Shown here: positions 35,750 to 43,933 of the stretch, in pieces
Position numbering within the stretch: the first letter of the stretch is position 1
How the letters are laid out: the number at the start of each line of letters is the position of its first letter
Source: CAXMST01 sp963793415
GTDB lineage: Bacteria; Actinomycetota; Thermoleophilia; Solirubrobacterales; 70-9
DNA: 64,000 nt
Assembly (NCBI GenBank): GCA_963793415.1
Contig: CAWCAC010000002.1
Coordinates: 1,860,001-1,924,000 of the forward strand
Reading direction: 5' to 3'
Notes under the pieces: model-generated
Told to the model about the DNA's origin: nothing
The model's database searches: none
The model's input: the letters and a program-made list of their open reading frames with translations, nothing else
Program-made: the position numbers and the translations under genes

Positions 35750-36000
35750 GATGCCGCCCCAGCTCCTGCTCCCGATTTCGTCCGCATCCGCTCGAGCTCC
35801 GCCTGGAGGGAGCGATTCTGTCTTCGCGCAACGGCCAGCTCCTCGGTCGTCTCCCGAAGCGCGACCGCGAGCTCACCTGCCCGGGCCCACGCTCGCGCCA
35901 GCTGCTGGTCGCCCTCGGAGGGCTGCGCAGGTGCGCTCGCCAGCGCCGCAACTGCGTCATCTGCGGAGACGTCGGTTGTTCGATGCAGACTGGGACTCAA
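35746..36000 (-). CDS. Small coiled-coil protein
   Basis: 84 aa. Two helices rich in Ala, Glu, Gln, Arg and Leu (QQLARAWARAGELAVALRETTEELAVARRQNRSLQAELERM) form a probable coiled coil. The C terminus is Gly/Ala-rich. The stop overlaps the ATG of the fusion gene downstream. No family recognised; a scaffold or subunit of the following enzymes is possible. Confidence 0.6.
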   Translation of the reverse strand: MSPSLHRTTDVSADDAVAALASAPAQPSEGDQQLARAWARAGELAVALRETTEELAVARRQNRSLQAELERMRTKSGAGAGAAS

Positions 36001-36174
36001 CGCTTCACGCTCTTCGAATCTTGAGCTCGGCTCGAGATCGTCAGTGGGTCGATCGGCCGATGGCGGTCATCATTCCCGGATAAGGGCTGGGCGCCATCGG
36101 TGCTGACCCCTAAGGCCCGGAGCGGAGAACTACCGCCCCGCCGCCCGGCGCCCGACCGCCTAGATTGTGGCTCG

Positions 36175-36762
36175 ATGGGAGAGATGAAGGAGCGGATGCG
36201 GAGTGGCGATCTCTATCGCGGTGACGACCCCGAGCTGAACGCGGAGCTCGACGGTCGCCAGTCGCTGGTCCAGAAGCTCAACTCGATCCGTTACGAGCGC
36301 ACGAACGAGCGCTGGTGGGCGCTGCAGGAGCTGCTCGGCGAGCTCGGCGAGAACGCCCAGGTCCGCTCGCCGTTCTTCTGCGATTTCGGCGACGGGATCT
36401 CGATCGGGGAGGGGACCTTCGTCAACTCGAACTGCACGATGCTGGACTGCGCGACGATCACGATCGGGCGCGAGTGCCTGCTCGCATCGAGCGTCCAGCT
36501 GGTCACCCCGACCCACCCGATCGACCCCGTCGCCCGTCGCGACACCTGGGAGATGGCGCACCCGATCGACCTGGCCGACGGCGTCTGGCTCGGCGCCGGC
36601 GTGATCGTCTGCCCCGGCGTCTCGATCGGCGAAAACACCGTCGTCGGCGCAGGAGCCGTCGTCACCCGGGACCTTCCCGCCGGCGTCGTCGCACACGGTA
36701 GTCCCGCGCGGGTCCAGCGCGAGATCGGCGAGTCGGATCGGATCGAGCCTCCCGAGCTCTGA
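36175..36762 (+). CDS. Maltose/galactoside O-acetyltransferase-like enzyme
   Basis: 195 aa from ATG 36175. The N-terminal helix (MKERMRSGDLYRGDDPELNAEL) and the left-handed beta helix of isoleucine-patch hexapeptides (SIGEGTFVNSNCTMLDCATITIGRECLLASSVQLVTPTHPID, then VWLGAGVIVCPGVSIGENTVVGAGAVVTRDLPAGVVAHGSPARV) match the maa/lacA family. The catalytic His is in PTHPID. It transfers acetyl from acetyl-CoA to a sugar; the natural substrate is unknown. Confidence 0.93.
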   Translation: MGEMKERMRSGDLYRGDDPELNAELDGRQSLVQKLNSIRYERTNERWWALQELLGELGENAQVRSPFFCDFGDGISIGEGTFVNSNCTMLDCATITIGRECLLASSVQLVTPTHPIDPVARRDTWEMAHPIDLADGVWLGAGVIVCPGVSIGENTVVGAGAVVTRDLPAGVVAHGSPARVQREIGESDRIEPPEL

Positions 36763-36786
36763 GCCCTCCCGGGGCCGCGGCGCTTT

Positions 36787-38142
36787 TCAGCTCGAGCGGG
36801 GTCGTGAGGCGCGGTTTCGGTTCGCGAGGCGGTCGCCGGCGCGATCGAGCGCCCAGCCGAGCCGCAGCATCGGAGCGCTGAAGATCGGCGCCGGCAGGAA
36901 CCTGGAAGTGTCGCGCCACAGCGCTTCGAGGTCGTCGGAGCGGGGCTCGCCCGCGATCTCGTCCGCGATCAGGCTGCCGAGATACGGCGCCTGGGCGACG
37001 CCGTGCCCGTTGAAGCCGAGCGCGTAGTGGGCCCCTTCGCTCGTGCGGCCGGCGACGGGCAGCCAGGAGGGAGTCATCGCGATCCAGCCACCCCAGGCGC
37101 TCCGCAGCGTCACATCGCCGAGGCCGGGCAGGCGCTCGTGCAGGCCGCGCTCGAGATCGGCGACGACGGCCTCCCGTGGCGCTCGCGCGAGCAGGCGCCG
37201 CCTGGCGGGCTGGACGAGGCGGCTGCCGAACACGATCGACCCGCGGGCGGTGCGCCGGTAGCTCTCGAGCACGAGATGCTGGGTGTAGATACCGGCCGGG
37301 CTCGTCCATCCCGTCGCCGCGAGCCGGTCGACCGCGATCGGCTCGGTCTCGGCCAGGGTCACCCACAGCGGCGCGACGACGCGGGGTGGGGCGAACGGCA
37401 ACTCGCCGCTGAACGCGTTCGTCGCCAGCAGCACGTGATCGCAGCTGATCCGGGCGCGGTCGGTGCTGAGCACGAATCCGGATCCGGCGCGCTCGAGCGC
37501 GGTCGCGGGCGTTCCCTCGTGTACGCGGACGCCGGAGTCGAGCAGGCGCTCGCGCAGGCCCGATGCGAGCTTGCCGGGGTCGAGCACGCCGCCGAGCCGT
37601 TCGAGGATGCCGCCGGGCATCGTCTCGGGCAGGCCGAATGACGATCCGTCGACGAGCTCGACCTCGGCCCCGGCGCCGGCCAGGTAGGCGGCGATCTTCT
37701 CCGCCCTGCGCATGCCCCCGGCGGTCAGCGCCACGGAGACGTTGCCGGCCCGCTCGAGGTCGCAATCGATCCCGTGATTCTCGATCAGCTCTTCGGTGAA
37801 GCGCACCGAGCGGTCGGCGATCCGGACGAGCTCCGGCGCCCGGCGCCGGTAGACGGTCGCGAGCAGCTGCGGGTCGCCGGCGATCGTCGGCGTCAGATGG
37901 CCGGCGTTGCGGGAACTCGCACCCCAGCCGCAGAACTCCGCCTCGACGAGCATCGTCTCGAGGCCGTGCTCGCGTAGCCGCATCGCTGCCGAGATGCCGC
38001 AGAAGCCACCACCGATCACGACGACATCCGCGTGGAGCTCGCCCTCGGCCGGCTCCGCGCGCCGCGACGGCGCCCGCGTCCAGCCGCTGAATGTCAGAAG
38101 CTCCGTTCTGCCTGTCGATCGGCCGACGTCGGGTGAGCTCAT
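36787..38142 (-). CDS. FAD-dependent oxidoreductase (DAO family, PuuB-like)
   Basis: 451 aa. The Rossmann fingerprint VVVIGGGFCGISAAMRLREHG at about 40-60 is followed by a Glu in MLVEAEFCGWGASSRNAGHLTPT, the SSRNAGH loop that contacts FAD in gamma-glutamylputrescine oxidase and related amine oxidases. The second FAD segment is HYALGFNGHGVAQAPYLGSL near residue 375. Substrate could be an amino acid or polyamine derivative. Divergent from the hydrolase gene, 63 bases apart. Confidence 0.88.
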   Translation of the reverse strand: MSSPDVGRSTGRTELLTFSGWTRAPSRRAEPAEGELHADVVVIGGGFCGISAAMRLREHGLETMLVEAEFCGWGASSRNAGHLTPTIAGDPQLLATVYRRRAPELVRIADRSVRFTEELIENHGIDCDLERAGNVSVALTAGGMRRAEKIAAYLAGAGAEVELVDGSSFGLPETMPGGILERLGGVLDPGKLASGLRERLLDSGVRVHEGTPATALERAGSGFVLSTDRARISCDHVLLATNAFSGELPFAPPRVVAPLWVTLAETEPIAVDRLAATGWTSPAGIYTQHLVLESYRRTARGSIVFGSRLVQPARRRLLARAPREAVVADLERGLHERLPGLGDVTLRSAWGGWIAMTPSWLPVAGRTSEGAHYALGFNGHGVAQAPYLGSLIADEIAGEPRSDDLEALWRDTSRFLPAPIFSAPMLRLGWALDRAGDRLANRNRASRPRSS

Positions 38143-38205
38143 CGCGCGAGCATATTTGCGGGGGCTCCGCCGCTCCGGTTATGTTGCGGCGATGGAGTGC
38201 TGTCG

Positions 38206-39234
38206 ATGAGCTCGACCCGGAAGGCCGTCGCCGGCGGCCTCGGGGCGGCGGCCGTGGCAGCGGCCGGCTGGATCGCGACGCAGCGGGCCGACCGCCGGGC
38301 GATCGAGGCGGATCCGGCCCGGCGGGCTCTGTTCGCCGAGTTCGGCGGCGAGCGCAACGTCGTCCGCGCCGACGATGGCACCGCGCTGTGGGTCCGCACC
38401 TTCGGCCCCGTCGATGCGCCGACGATCGTCTTCGTCCACGGCTGGACCTGTGCGGCAGAGTTCTGGAAGCTGCAGGCGCAGGCGCTGAAGGGCGAGCGGC
38501 GGCTCGTCGCCTTCGACCTCCGCGGCCACGGGCAGAGCGAGCGCCCGCCGGGCCGCAACTACTCGATCGAGACCTTCGCCCGGGACCTCGACAGCGTACT
38601 CGAGGCGTGTGTGCCGGCGGACGAACGGGCGATGCTGGTCGGTCACTCGCTCGGCGCGATGACGATCGTCGCCTGGGCGGGAGCCCACCCCGAGAAGGTC
38701 GACTCCCGCGTCGCCTCGGCCGTGCTCGTCAACACCGGCGTCGGCGACCTGATCAGCGAGTCGCTGGTCGTCGCCGGGCTGCCGAAGGGCCTCGGCGGCC
38801 TCGAGCGCTTCGCCGGCGAGGCCGTGCTCCGGGCCCGTGGTCCGATCCCGGCCTTCTCGGCTCCGATCTCCAACCGGGTCATCCGCTACGCCGTCACCGG
38901 CCCCGACGCGAGCCCGGCCGAGGTCGCCTTCTGCGAGCAGCTCGTGCTCTCCTGCCCGGCCGACGTGCGCAGCGCGGTCGGCGGCACGCTGACGCGCCTC
39001 GATCTGCGTGCGGCGCTCGCCCACCTGCAGGTCCCGACTCTCGTCGTCGCCGGCGAGCTCGACCGCCTGACGCCGCCCAAGCACGCCTACGAGATGGCGC
39101 TGGAGCTGCCCGACGTGCTCGACGTGATCGAGATCCCACGCTCCGGTCACATGAGCCCGGTCGAGTGCCCCGAGCAGGTCAACGTGCTGATCTCGGAGCT
39201 CGCCGGCGCCCCGATTCCTGGCGCGGCCGCTTAG
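38206..39234 (+). CDS. Alpha/beta hydrolase, membrane-anchored or exported
   Basis: 342 aa from ATG 38206 (GTG 38197 is also possible). An N-terminal hydrophobic stretch (AVAGGLGAAAVAAAGWIA) may be a signal or anchor. Then VFVHGWTCAAEFW, the elbow VGHSLGAM, acid in AGELDRLTP and His in RSGHMSPVE. Substrate unknown. It ends 65 bases before tRNA-Val. Confidence 0.85.
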   Translation: MSSTRKAVAGGLGAAAVAAAGWIATQRADRRAIEADPARRALFAEFGGERNVVRADDGTALWVRTFGPVDAPTIVFVHGWTCAAEFWKLQAQALKGERRLVAFDLRGHGQSERPPGRNYSIETFARDLDSVLEACVPADERAMLVGHSLGAMTIVAWAGAHPEKVDSRVASAVLVNTGVGDLISESLVVAGLPKGLGGLERFAGEAVLRARGPIPAFSAPISNRVIRYAVTGPDASPAEVAFCEQLVLSCPADVRSAVGGTLTRLDLRAALAHLQVPTLVVAGELDRLTPPKHAYEMALELPDVLDVIEIPRSGHMSPVECPEQVNVLISELAGAPIPGAAA

Positions 39235-39298
39235 CCCGCTTCAGCCCCGTCGCCGGCGGGCGGTCAGCCGGCCCCGGTTCGCTACATTCCCGCACCCC

Positions 39299-39371
39299 GG
39301 GCGTTTAGCTCAGTTGGGAGAGCGCCAGCTCGACAAGCTGGAGGTCACTGGTTCGAGCCCAGTAACGCCCA
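39299..39371 (+). tRNA. tRNA-Val (GAC), with C at position 33
   Basis: Acceptor GGGCGTT with AACGCCC, D-arm GCTC/GAGC, anticodon stem CCAGC/GCTGG, T-arm ACTGG/CCAGT with TTCGAGC. The loop is TCGACAA: with a 5-bp stem the anticodon is GAC, but position 33 is C and not the near-universal U. A TACATT -10-like element lies at 39283-39288. Downstream DNA is an integrated element. Either the loop is mutated or there is a base error. Confidence 0.85.
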
Positions 39372-39907
39372 TCGTCCCGGTCTCATGGACAGATCGGGAC
39401 AGGTCAGGACACGGAGCCCGTATCCCGCACTATCCCGCCGTTTGCGGGTTCGCGGTCATCGAACGCCACGCCTGCCGTTCATGGCCTCCCGTGTCGCGTT
39501 TGGGGCGCTACTGGTAGCAAGCTGGTAGCAGGATGCTCCGGCGCAGACGCCGGATCGGTAGCAGCGTGCGAGGCCGCGATCGCCTAGCCCGCGACGCCCG
39601 GTAGCCCGGACAGGAACGCGCAGGACGCCGCGTAGCCGCCACCACCGTCCCGCCTGAGCTGCGACACGGCTCCCGATACCCAGCGGGGTGGCCCGCGACC
39701 ACGGCCCCGGTGACTTCTATCTCGATCCGGGGGCGGCTTAGTAGGTCCAGTGAAGCTCGGAGCACAAGCGGGGATTGCGTGGCGAGTGGAGGACCGATCG
39801 GCCCGATGCCTGCCTCGTTCCCGGAGCAGAAACCGGCCCCAGCCCTTTGCGGCTGGCCCTCCCCCTACCCCGAAACCCAAAGCAGAGAACCCCAGAAGGA
39901 GGAACCA
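39372..39907. other. Left end of the tRNA-Val element, no gene seen
   Basis: 536 bases between the tRNA and the first supported gene. It holds three copies of GGTAGCA (39513, 39524, 39557). No convincing coding frame: the open frames on both strands lack conserved motifs and ribosome sites. Confidence 0.5.
39513..39563 (+). repeat. GGTAGCA direct repeats, left end (candidate integrase arm sites)
   Basis: Three copies of the heptamer at 39513-39519, 39524-39530 and 39557-39563. The first two are 11 bases apart, about one helical turn. The same heptamer pair occurs next to the right end at 43874 and 43886. Confidence 0.45.
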
Positions 39908-40426
39908 ATGACCGACCGAGACCGCAGACTCAAAGACATGGACACCGACAAGCAGTGCAAGCTCGACGAGCTGGACGAGCTGTGCCGAAAGCAGGACGCC
40001 GAGCACGAGGCGAAGCAGGCCAAGCGCGAGGCGACGATCGCCGAGCTGACCGGCGGCCTCAGCATCCCCGACTACATCGAGGAGAAGACCAAGATGAGCG
40101 ACGAGACGACCCTCGACGAGACCGACGCCGACCGACTGCGCTTGCTCGACCGGTTGGCCGAGCGGCTGCCGGGACTAGACCTCGATCAGCACGAGATCGA
40201 CTGGACGAAGCTCGACGACGGCTCGGAGGCCCTGCTCATGGACGGCGGCGGGATCGACGGCGGCAGCGGTGCCTACTTCGCCAACTACGGCGACGACGTG
40301 CACGCGGTCGGGTCACTTGCCCCGCTCGCCCCGAAGGTCGGCCTGATCGTGATCCGCCCGGACGGCAGCCGCTATCTCGCCCAGCTCGCCGACGACCCGC
40401 TCGCCAGAGGGAACCGCGACGAGTAG
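39908..40426 (+). CDS. Acidic coiled-coil protein of unknown function
   Basis: 172 aa from ATG 39908, chosen because a strong GAAGGAGG lies 7 bases upstream. The first 75 residues are a highly charged helix (CKLDELDELCRKQDAEHEAKQAKREATIAEL). The rest is acidic (LDETDADRL, DGGGIDGGSGAYFANYGDD) and ends in a compact beta region (KVGLIVIRPDGSRYLAQL). Not recognised. Its place in the element, acidity and good ribosome site suggest an expressed cargo protein. Confidence 0.7.
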   Translation: MTDRDRRLKDMDTDKQCKLDELDELCRKQDAEHEAKQAKREATIAELTGGLSIPDYIEEKTKMSDETTLDETDADRLRLLDRLAERLPGLDLDQHEIDWTKLDDGSEALLMDGGGIDGGSGAYFANYGDDVHAVGSLAPLAPKVGLIVIRPDGSRYLAQLADDPLARGNRDE

Positions 40427-40432
40427 GCCGGG

Positions 40433-40458
40433 CCGGTTTCTTTGGAATGGGAAACCGG
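40433..40458 (+). terminator. Hairpin after the acidic coiled-coil gene
   Basis: CCGGTTTC (40433-40440) pairs perfectly with GAAACCGG (40451-40458) around a 10-base loop, 7 bases after the stop. No T-run follows, so its use as a terminator is likely but not proven. Confidence 0.5.
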
Positions 40459-40670
40459 ACACCGCCCCCAGTGACCGGCGCGCCCCAACGCCCTTCGGAT
40501 CGCGGCCTCGCCCGACCCAAGGCCGACTACACGGCGCCGAGCATGCGTCAGGTTTCCCTGAGGGACAGTCTGGACTGGACTTTCCGGGGTTCTGAGGATA
40601 GGTTGAGAGCCACGGGTCGGATTCATCGGTAGCCCCCGATCCGGAGTTTCTCAACAGGGAGGTCAAGACT

Positions 40671-41513
40671 GTGTGTGTTCGCCAGAGGATCGGTTTCTTG
40701 GGAGGGCTTGCTGTTTCCGCTCTCGCACTTCTCGCATGCGTCGGGTTTGTTGCGGTCGCCGATGCCGCCAAGCTGCCGAAGAACAGCGTCGGCTCGAAGC
40801 AACTCAAGAAGAACGCGGTAAAGACGAAGCACATCAAGAACGCGGCGGTAAAAACGGACAAGATCAAGGACCTGGCTGTGACAACAGACAAGGTTGCCGA
40901 TGCGGTTATAACTACCGGCAAGATCGCCGACGCTGCCGTGAGGACCGACAAGATCGCCAACCTTGCCGTGGCGACCGACAAGATCGCCAACTTTGCCGTG
41001 ACGACCGACAAGATCGCCGTGGATGCGGTGACCACGCCGAAGATCGCCGACAATGCGGTGACCACGCCGAAGATCGCCGACGCAGCCGTGACGACCGAAG
41101 AGATCGCCGACGCTGCGGTGACCACGCTGAAGATCGCGGATGACGCCGTCAACTCGGCCAAGATCGCGAACGCCACCATCACCCAGGACGACCTCGCGAC
41201 GAACAGCGTCGGCAACGCTCAGCTCCAGACCAAGGTGTTCTTCGCGAAGGTGCAGTACGACGCGGCCAACCCGGTAATCCTCGCGGGGAGCCCCGGGGTG
41301 AGCTCGCAGGGAGAGGGCGCGTTGGGATTTCCGAGAATTGGGTTCCCGCAGTCGATGACCAATTGCGCGATCACCGCAACGACCTCAGCCACCGCTGGGA
41401 CGTCGATCGTGCGTCATTCGAGCCAGTCGAGCGGCACTGTCGTGCAGCTCGCGGTCCAGAATGAGGCGAACGCCGCCGTCCGTCAGAACTTCAGCATCAC
41501 CGGCATCTGCTGA
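40671..41513 (+). CDS. Secreted decapeptide-repeat protein
   Basis: 280 aa from GTG 40671, with CAGGGAGGTC upstream. The signal peptide is clear (FLGGLAVSALALLACVGFVAVADAA). Residues 38-187 are about 15 ten-residue units with consensus [ND]AVTTxKIAx. The regular hydrophobic/Thr/Lys-Ile period suggests a beta-helical or trimeric stalk like phage tail fibres and surface adhesins. The C-terminal 90 residues form a different, Ser/Thr-rich beta domain with two cysteines (TNCAIT, ITGIC) that could be a head. Similar repeats occur in other Thermoleophilia-like genomes. Probable surface or extracellular protein carried by the element. Confidence 0.8.
   Translation: MCVRQRIGFLGGLAVSALALLACVGFVAVADAAKLPKNSVGSKQLKKNAVKTKHIKNAAVKTDKIKDLAVTTDKVADAVITTGKIADAAVRTDKIANLAVATDKIANFAVTTDKIAVDAVTTPKIADNAVTTPKIADAAVTTEEIADAAVTTLKIADDAVNSAKIANATITQDDLATNSVGNAQLQTKVFFAKVQYDAANPVILAGSPGVSSQGEGALGFPRIGFPQSMTNCAITATTSATAGTSIVRHSSQSSGTVVQLAVQNEANAAVRQNFSITGIC
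40782..41231 (+). repeat. 30-bp periodic coding repeat (decapeptide units)
   Basis: About 15 units of 30 bp inside the secreted protein, with consensus core GACCGACAAGATCGCC. Neighbouring units are the most alike (for example around 40958-41095), which suggests growth by local duplication. Confidence 0.8.
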
Positions 41514-41553
41514 GGGATTCGATCGACACCGAGCGGCAGGCCCGTGAGAGGGC

Positions 41554-41777
41554 CTAGCGCCAGCCGCGATTACAGCGAGCGCAAGCGGGCCTGAGATTCC
41601 CGAGCGAGTCGCCGCCACCGGCGACAAGCGGGACGATGTGGTCAATGTCGGTCGCCGGTTCGCCGCAGCGCCAGCAGGTCCGGCCCTTCAAGGCGAAGAC
41701 CCGCTCCCGCTGACGTCGCCACGGCCGACCGCGCAGCTTCCGAGGCGCAGGCTGGCAACTCGGGCAGCGCCGGTCAC
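41554..41777 (-). pseudogene. HNH endonuclease, start frame lost
   Basis: The minus-strand frame ending at 41554-41556 encodes CPSCQPAPRKL, then RVFALKGRTCWRCGEPATDIDHIVPL, GGGDSLGNLRPACARCNRGWR, a textbook small phage-type HNH nuclease with three CxxC pairs and the DH..N..H/N core. It has no ATG, GTG or TTG before the first zinc pair. GTG at 41777 is out of frame by one base and would give MTRRCPSC if one C were added. Therefore a one-base deletion or loss of the true start has occurred. Confidence 0.7.
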
Positions 41778-41782
41778 TCTAG

Positions 41783-42391
41783 GACGGGCCAGGGTCCGAC
41801 GCGGTCGAGATATGGCTTGAGAAAGAGGCCCTAGCCGGAGTCCTGGTCGACGTCAGCGAGCAGTGGGACGTGCCGCTGATGGTCACGCGCGGCTACCCGT
41901 CGATGAGCTTCCTGCACTCAGCCGCCGCCGCGATCGACGCCCGGTACGAGCGTCACGGTCGCCGGACCCACATCTACTACTTCGGCGACCGCGACCCGAG
42001 CGGCGTCGACATCGACCGGGCAGTCATCAAGGGCATCGGCGAGTCGCTGCTCTCGATCGAGGACACCTTCGCCGACGACCTCGGCGACACCGAGGCAGCC
42101 TTCGCCGACTACGCCAGCTTCGACCGGGTCGCCGTCACGCCACAGCAGATCAGCAACTGGAACCTCCCGACCCGGCCGACCAAGGGGAAAGACCCCCGCT
42201 CGGCGAAGTTCAAAGGTGACTCCGTCGAGCTTGACGCGATCCCACCGGCACGACTGCGCCAGCTCGCCGAGCAGGTGATCGAGCGCCACGTCGATCAGCG
42301 GCAGCTCAGCGTGCTGCAGGTCGCGGAGGCCGAGGAGCGGAGAATCCTCGAAAGGATGGCGGACCTGCCGTCCGGAGAGGTCGGATCGTGA
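41783..42391 (+). pseudogene. TOPRIM-like phage/plasmid protein, 5' end lost
   Basis: The open frame begins right after a TAG at 41780-41782 and reads VEIWLEKEALAGVL, then WDVPLMVTRGYPSMSFLHSAA and YYFGDRDPSGVDIDRAV, in which DxDPSG is the acidic motif of TOPRIM/Spo11-type folds. The first usable start is GTG 41870 (173 aa), which would drop the conserved EKEALAG segment, so the 5' part is missing. The TAG lies within a CTAG that also closes the frame of the divergent HNH gene. C-terminal helices (QLAEQVIERHVDQRQLSVLQVAEAEERRIL) are intact. Confidence 0.65.
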
Positions 42392-42647
42392 GCGCCTTGC
42401 CGCCGACCTCCCTTCGCGGTAGGGTCGCCCCGACAAGTCAAGTGGGGCCGCGACGCGTGAACGTCCGGCCCCGTGGCGTCGGGCCTAGTAGGACCAGTCC
42501 CGACGCGCGGGGAAGGCTATTAGCCCGCCCGGTCCCTCGGAACGAGGAGGCCGCCGGGTGGCATGCGACGAGATCATCCGACGAAGGCGATGGCCTCGTG
42601 GCCGGTCTGCTCCGTGCGAGGGTCGCCGTCGCCGTGGAGTACGGGTC

Positions 42648-42860
42648 ATGAGCGAGCCGTACCTCACGAAGCCAGAGGTCGCGGCCAAGCTTGGGGTCTC
42701 GCCCAAGAGCGTGCAACGCCACATCCGTCCATCGGGACGAGTGGGCGGCCAGAACCGTTACCTAATGAGCGACGTCCGGCGACAGACACGCGGCGAGTCC
42801 GAGGATCTGCCCGACAACGTGACGCCGCTCCGACCGAAGATAGGAGTCCCCGCAGCATGA
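42648..42860 (+). CDS. Helix-turn-helix excisionase (Xis-like)
   Basis: 70 aa from ATG 42648. LTKPEVAAKLGVSPKSVQRHI is a MerR/Xis-type helix-turn-helix, followed by GRVGGQNRYLMSDVRR, the typical wing. It overlaps the integrase start by ATGA. By place and fold it is the excisionase or directionality factor of the element. Confidence 0.88.
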   Translation: MSEPYLTKPEVAAKLGVSPKSVQRHIRPSGRVGGQNRYLMSDVRRQTRGESEDLPDNVTPLRPKIGVPAA

Positions 42861-43906
42861 GCACCTTCAAACGAGGCGACAAGTGGGTCGCCAAGTTCAC
42901 CCTCCACGGCACCCAGCTTTGGGTTCCCGGCGGACCGTGGCAGCGCGAGTCTCACGCAAGAACCGCCGAACGTCGCTACCGCGACAGGCTGCTCGCCCGC
43001 CCCACTGACGAGACCTGCGCGAGCTTCGCTGACCGCTGGCTGATCGAGTGGGCTCGTCCGGAGACTTCAACCCAGCGCCAGTACGCAGCCGCCGCGCACC
43101 GCTTTGCCGAACACTTCGGACCGACCCCGATCGGCGATGTCGAGCGGCTGAGTGCGAGGGCCTTGGCTCTGACCGTGCCCCGCAGCATCAGCCGGGTGAT
43201 CGGCACGATGTACGAGGACGCCCGCAACGTCGGCCTGGTCGAGTCCAACCCCTTCTCAAACCTCCGACTCCCGGCGGCCGAGAAGAAGGGCACGATCGTC
43301 CCGCCGACGATGGAGGAGTACGAGTCGCTGGTCGCAGGCTGCTTGACGCTCGGCGGGTATGCGGCTGAGTTCCGGGCGATGGTCCAGTTCGCCGCGTGGA
43401 CCGGCGTCCGGCAGGGCGAGCTATTCGCGCTGAAGTGGTCCGACATCAGCGAGGACATGGTCAGGGTCCACCGCTCCCGCAAGCTCGACGGCTCGATCGG
43501 CCTGCCGAAGAACGGCATCAAGCGGGAGATCCCATTCCTGCCGCCTGCCCGCGTCCTCGATGACTTCAGCGGTGCCAAGGGCTCGCCGTTCATCTTCAAC
43601 TCAGTTCGCGGCAGGCCGCTGCTCAAGGGCACCCACGCTTGGAGCTGGCACAAGGTCCGAGCAGCCGCAGGGCTCCCCGGCGTTCGCTGGCACGACCTCC
43701 GGCACTTCGCCGCGACCCAACTCCTAGAACTCGGCCTGAGTCACTTCGATGTCTCGATCCAGCTAGGGCACACGGATGGCGGTGCCCTGGTCATGGCTCG
43801 ATACGGGCACCCCTCCGTCGATGCCGCGAGGACCCGGCTACTTCACGCCTTCGATCCACGACCTGATCTGATCGGTAGCAAGATCGGTAGCAGGGAGTCC
43901 GCATGA
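42857..43906 (+). CDS. Tyrosine-recombinase integrase
   Basis: 349 aa from ATG 42857. An N-terminal arm-binding region (FKRGDKWVAKFTL), a core-binding SAM-like domain (about 55-150) and the catalytic domain with Arg in TGVRQGELFALKW, HDLRHFAATQ, LGHTDGG and the Tyr nucleophile in MARYGHPS. All residues are present, so it should be active. The last codons contain two copies of GGTAGCA. It ends 27 bases before the right attachment copy and points to it. Confidence 0.93.
   Translation: MSTFKRGDKWVAKFTLHGTQLWVPGGPWQRESHARTAERRYRDRLLARPTDETCASFADRWLIEWARPETSTQRQYAAAAHRFAEHFGPTPIGDVERLSARALALTVPRSISRVIGTMYEDARNVGLVESNPFSNLRLPAAEKKGTIVPPTMEEYESLVAGCLTLGGYAAEFRAMVQFAAWTGVRQGELFALKWSDISEDMVRVHRSRKLDGSIGLPKNGIKREIPFLPPARVLDDFSGAKGSPFIFNSVRGRPLLKGTHAWSWHKVRAAAGLPGVRWHDLRHFAATQLLELGLSHFDVSIQLGHTDGGALVMARYGHPSVDAARTRLLHAFDPRPDLIGSKIGSRESA
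43874..43892 (+). repeat. GGTAGCA pair, right end (candidate integrase arm sites)
   Basis: GGTAGCA at 43874-43880 and 43886-43892, 12 bases apart, within the last codons of the integrase. The pair mirrors that at 39513/39524. Confidence 0.45.
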
Positions 43907-43933
43907 CCGCTCAGGCCGCCATTCTGCACCCAC

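Noticed and set aside
39584..40006. Minus-strand frame at the left end of the tRNA-Val element
   Set aside because: It overlaps the start of the acidic protein with a strong ribosome site and shows no motif.
40447..40632. 61-codon frame starting MGNRTPPP between the acidic protein and the repeat protein
   Set aside because: Its start lies in the hairpin after the upstream gene, there is no ribosome site, and the composition looks like non-coding high-GC sequence.
40782..41231. CRISPR array suspected from 30-bp periodic repeats
   Set aside because: Repeats are head to tail without spacers, in frame, and encode a decapeptide pattern inside a signal-peptide protein.
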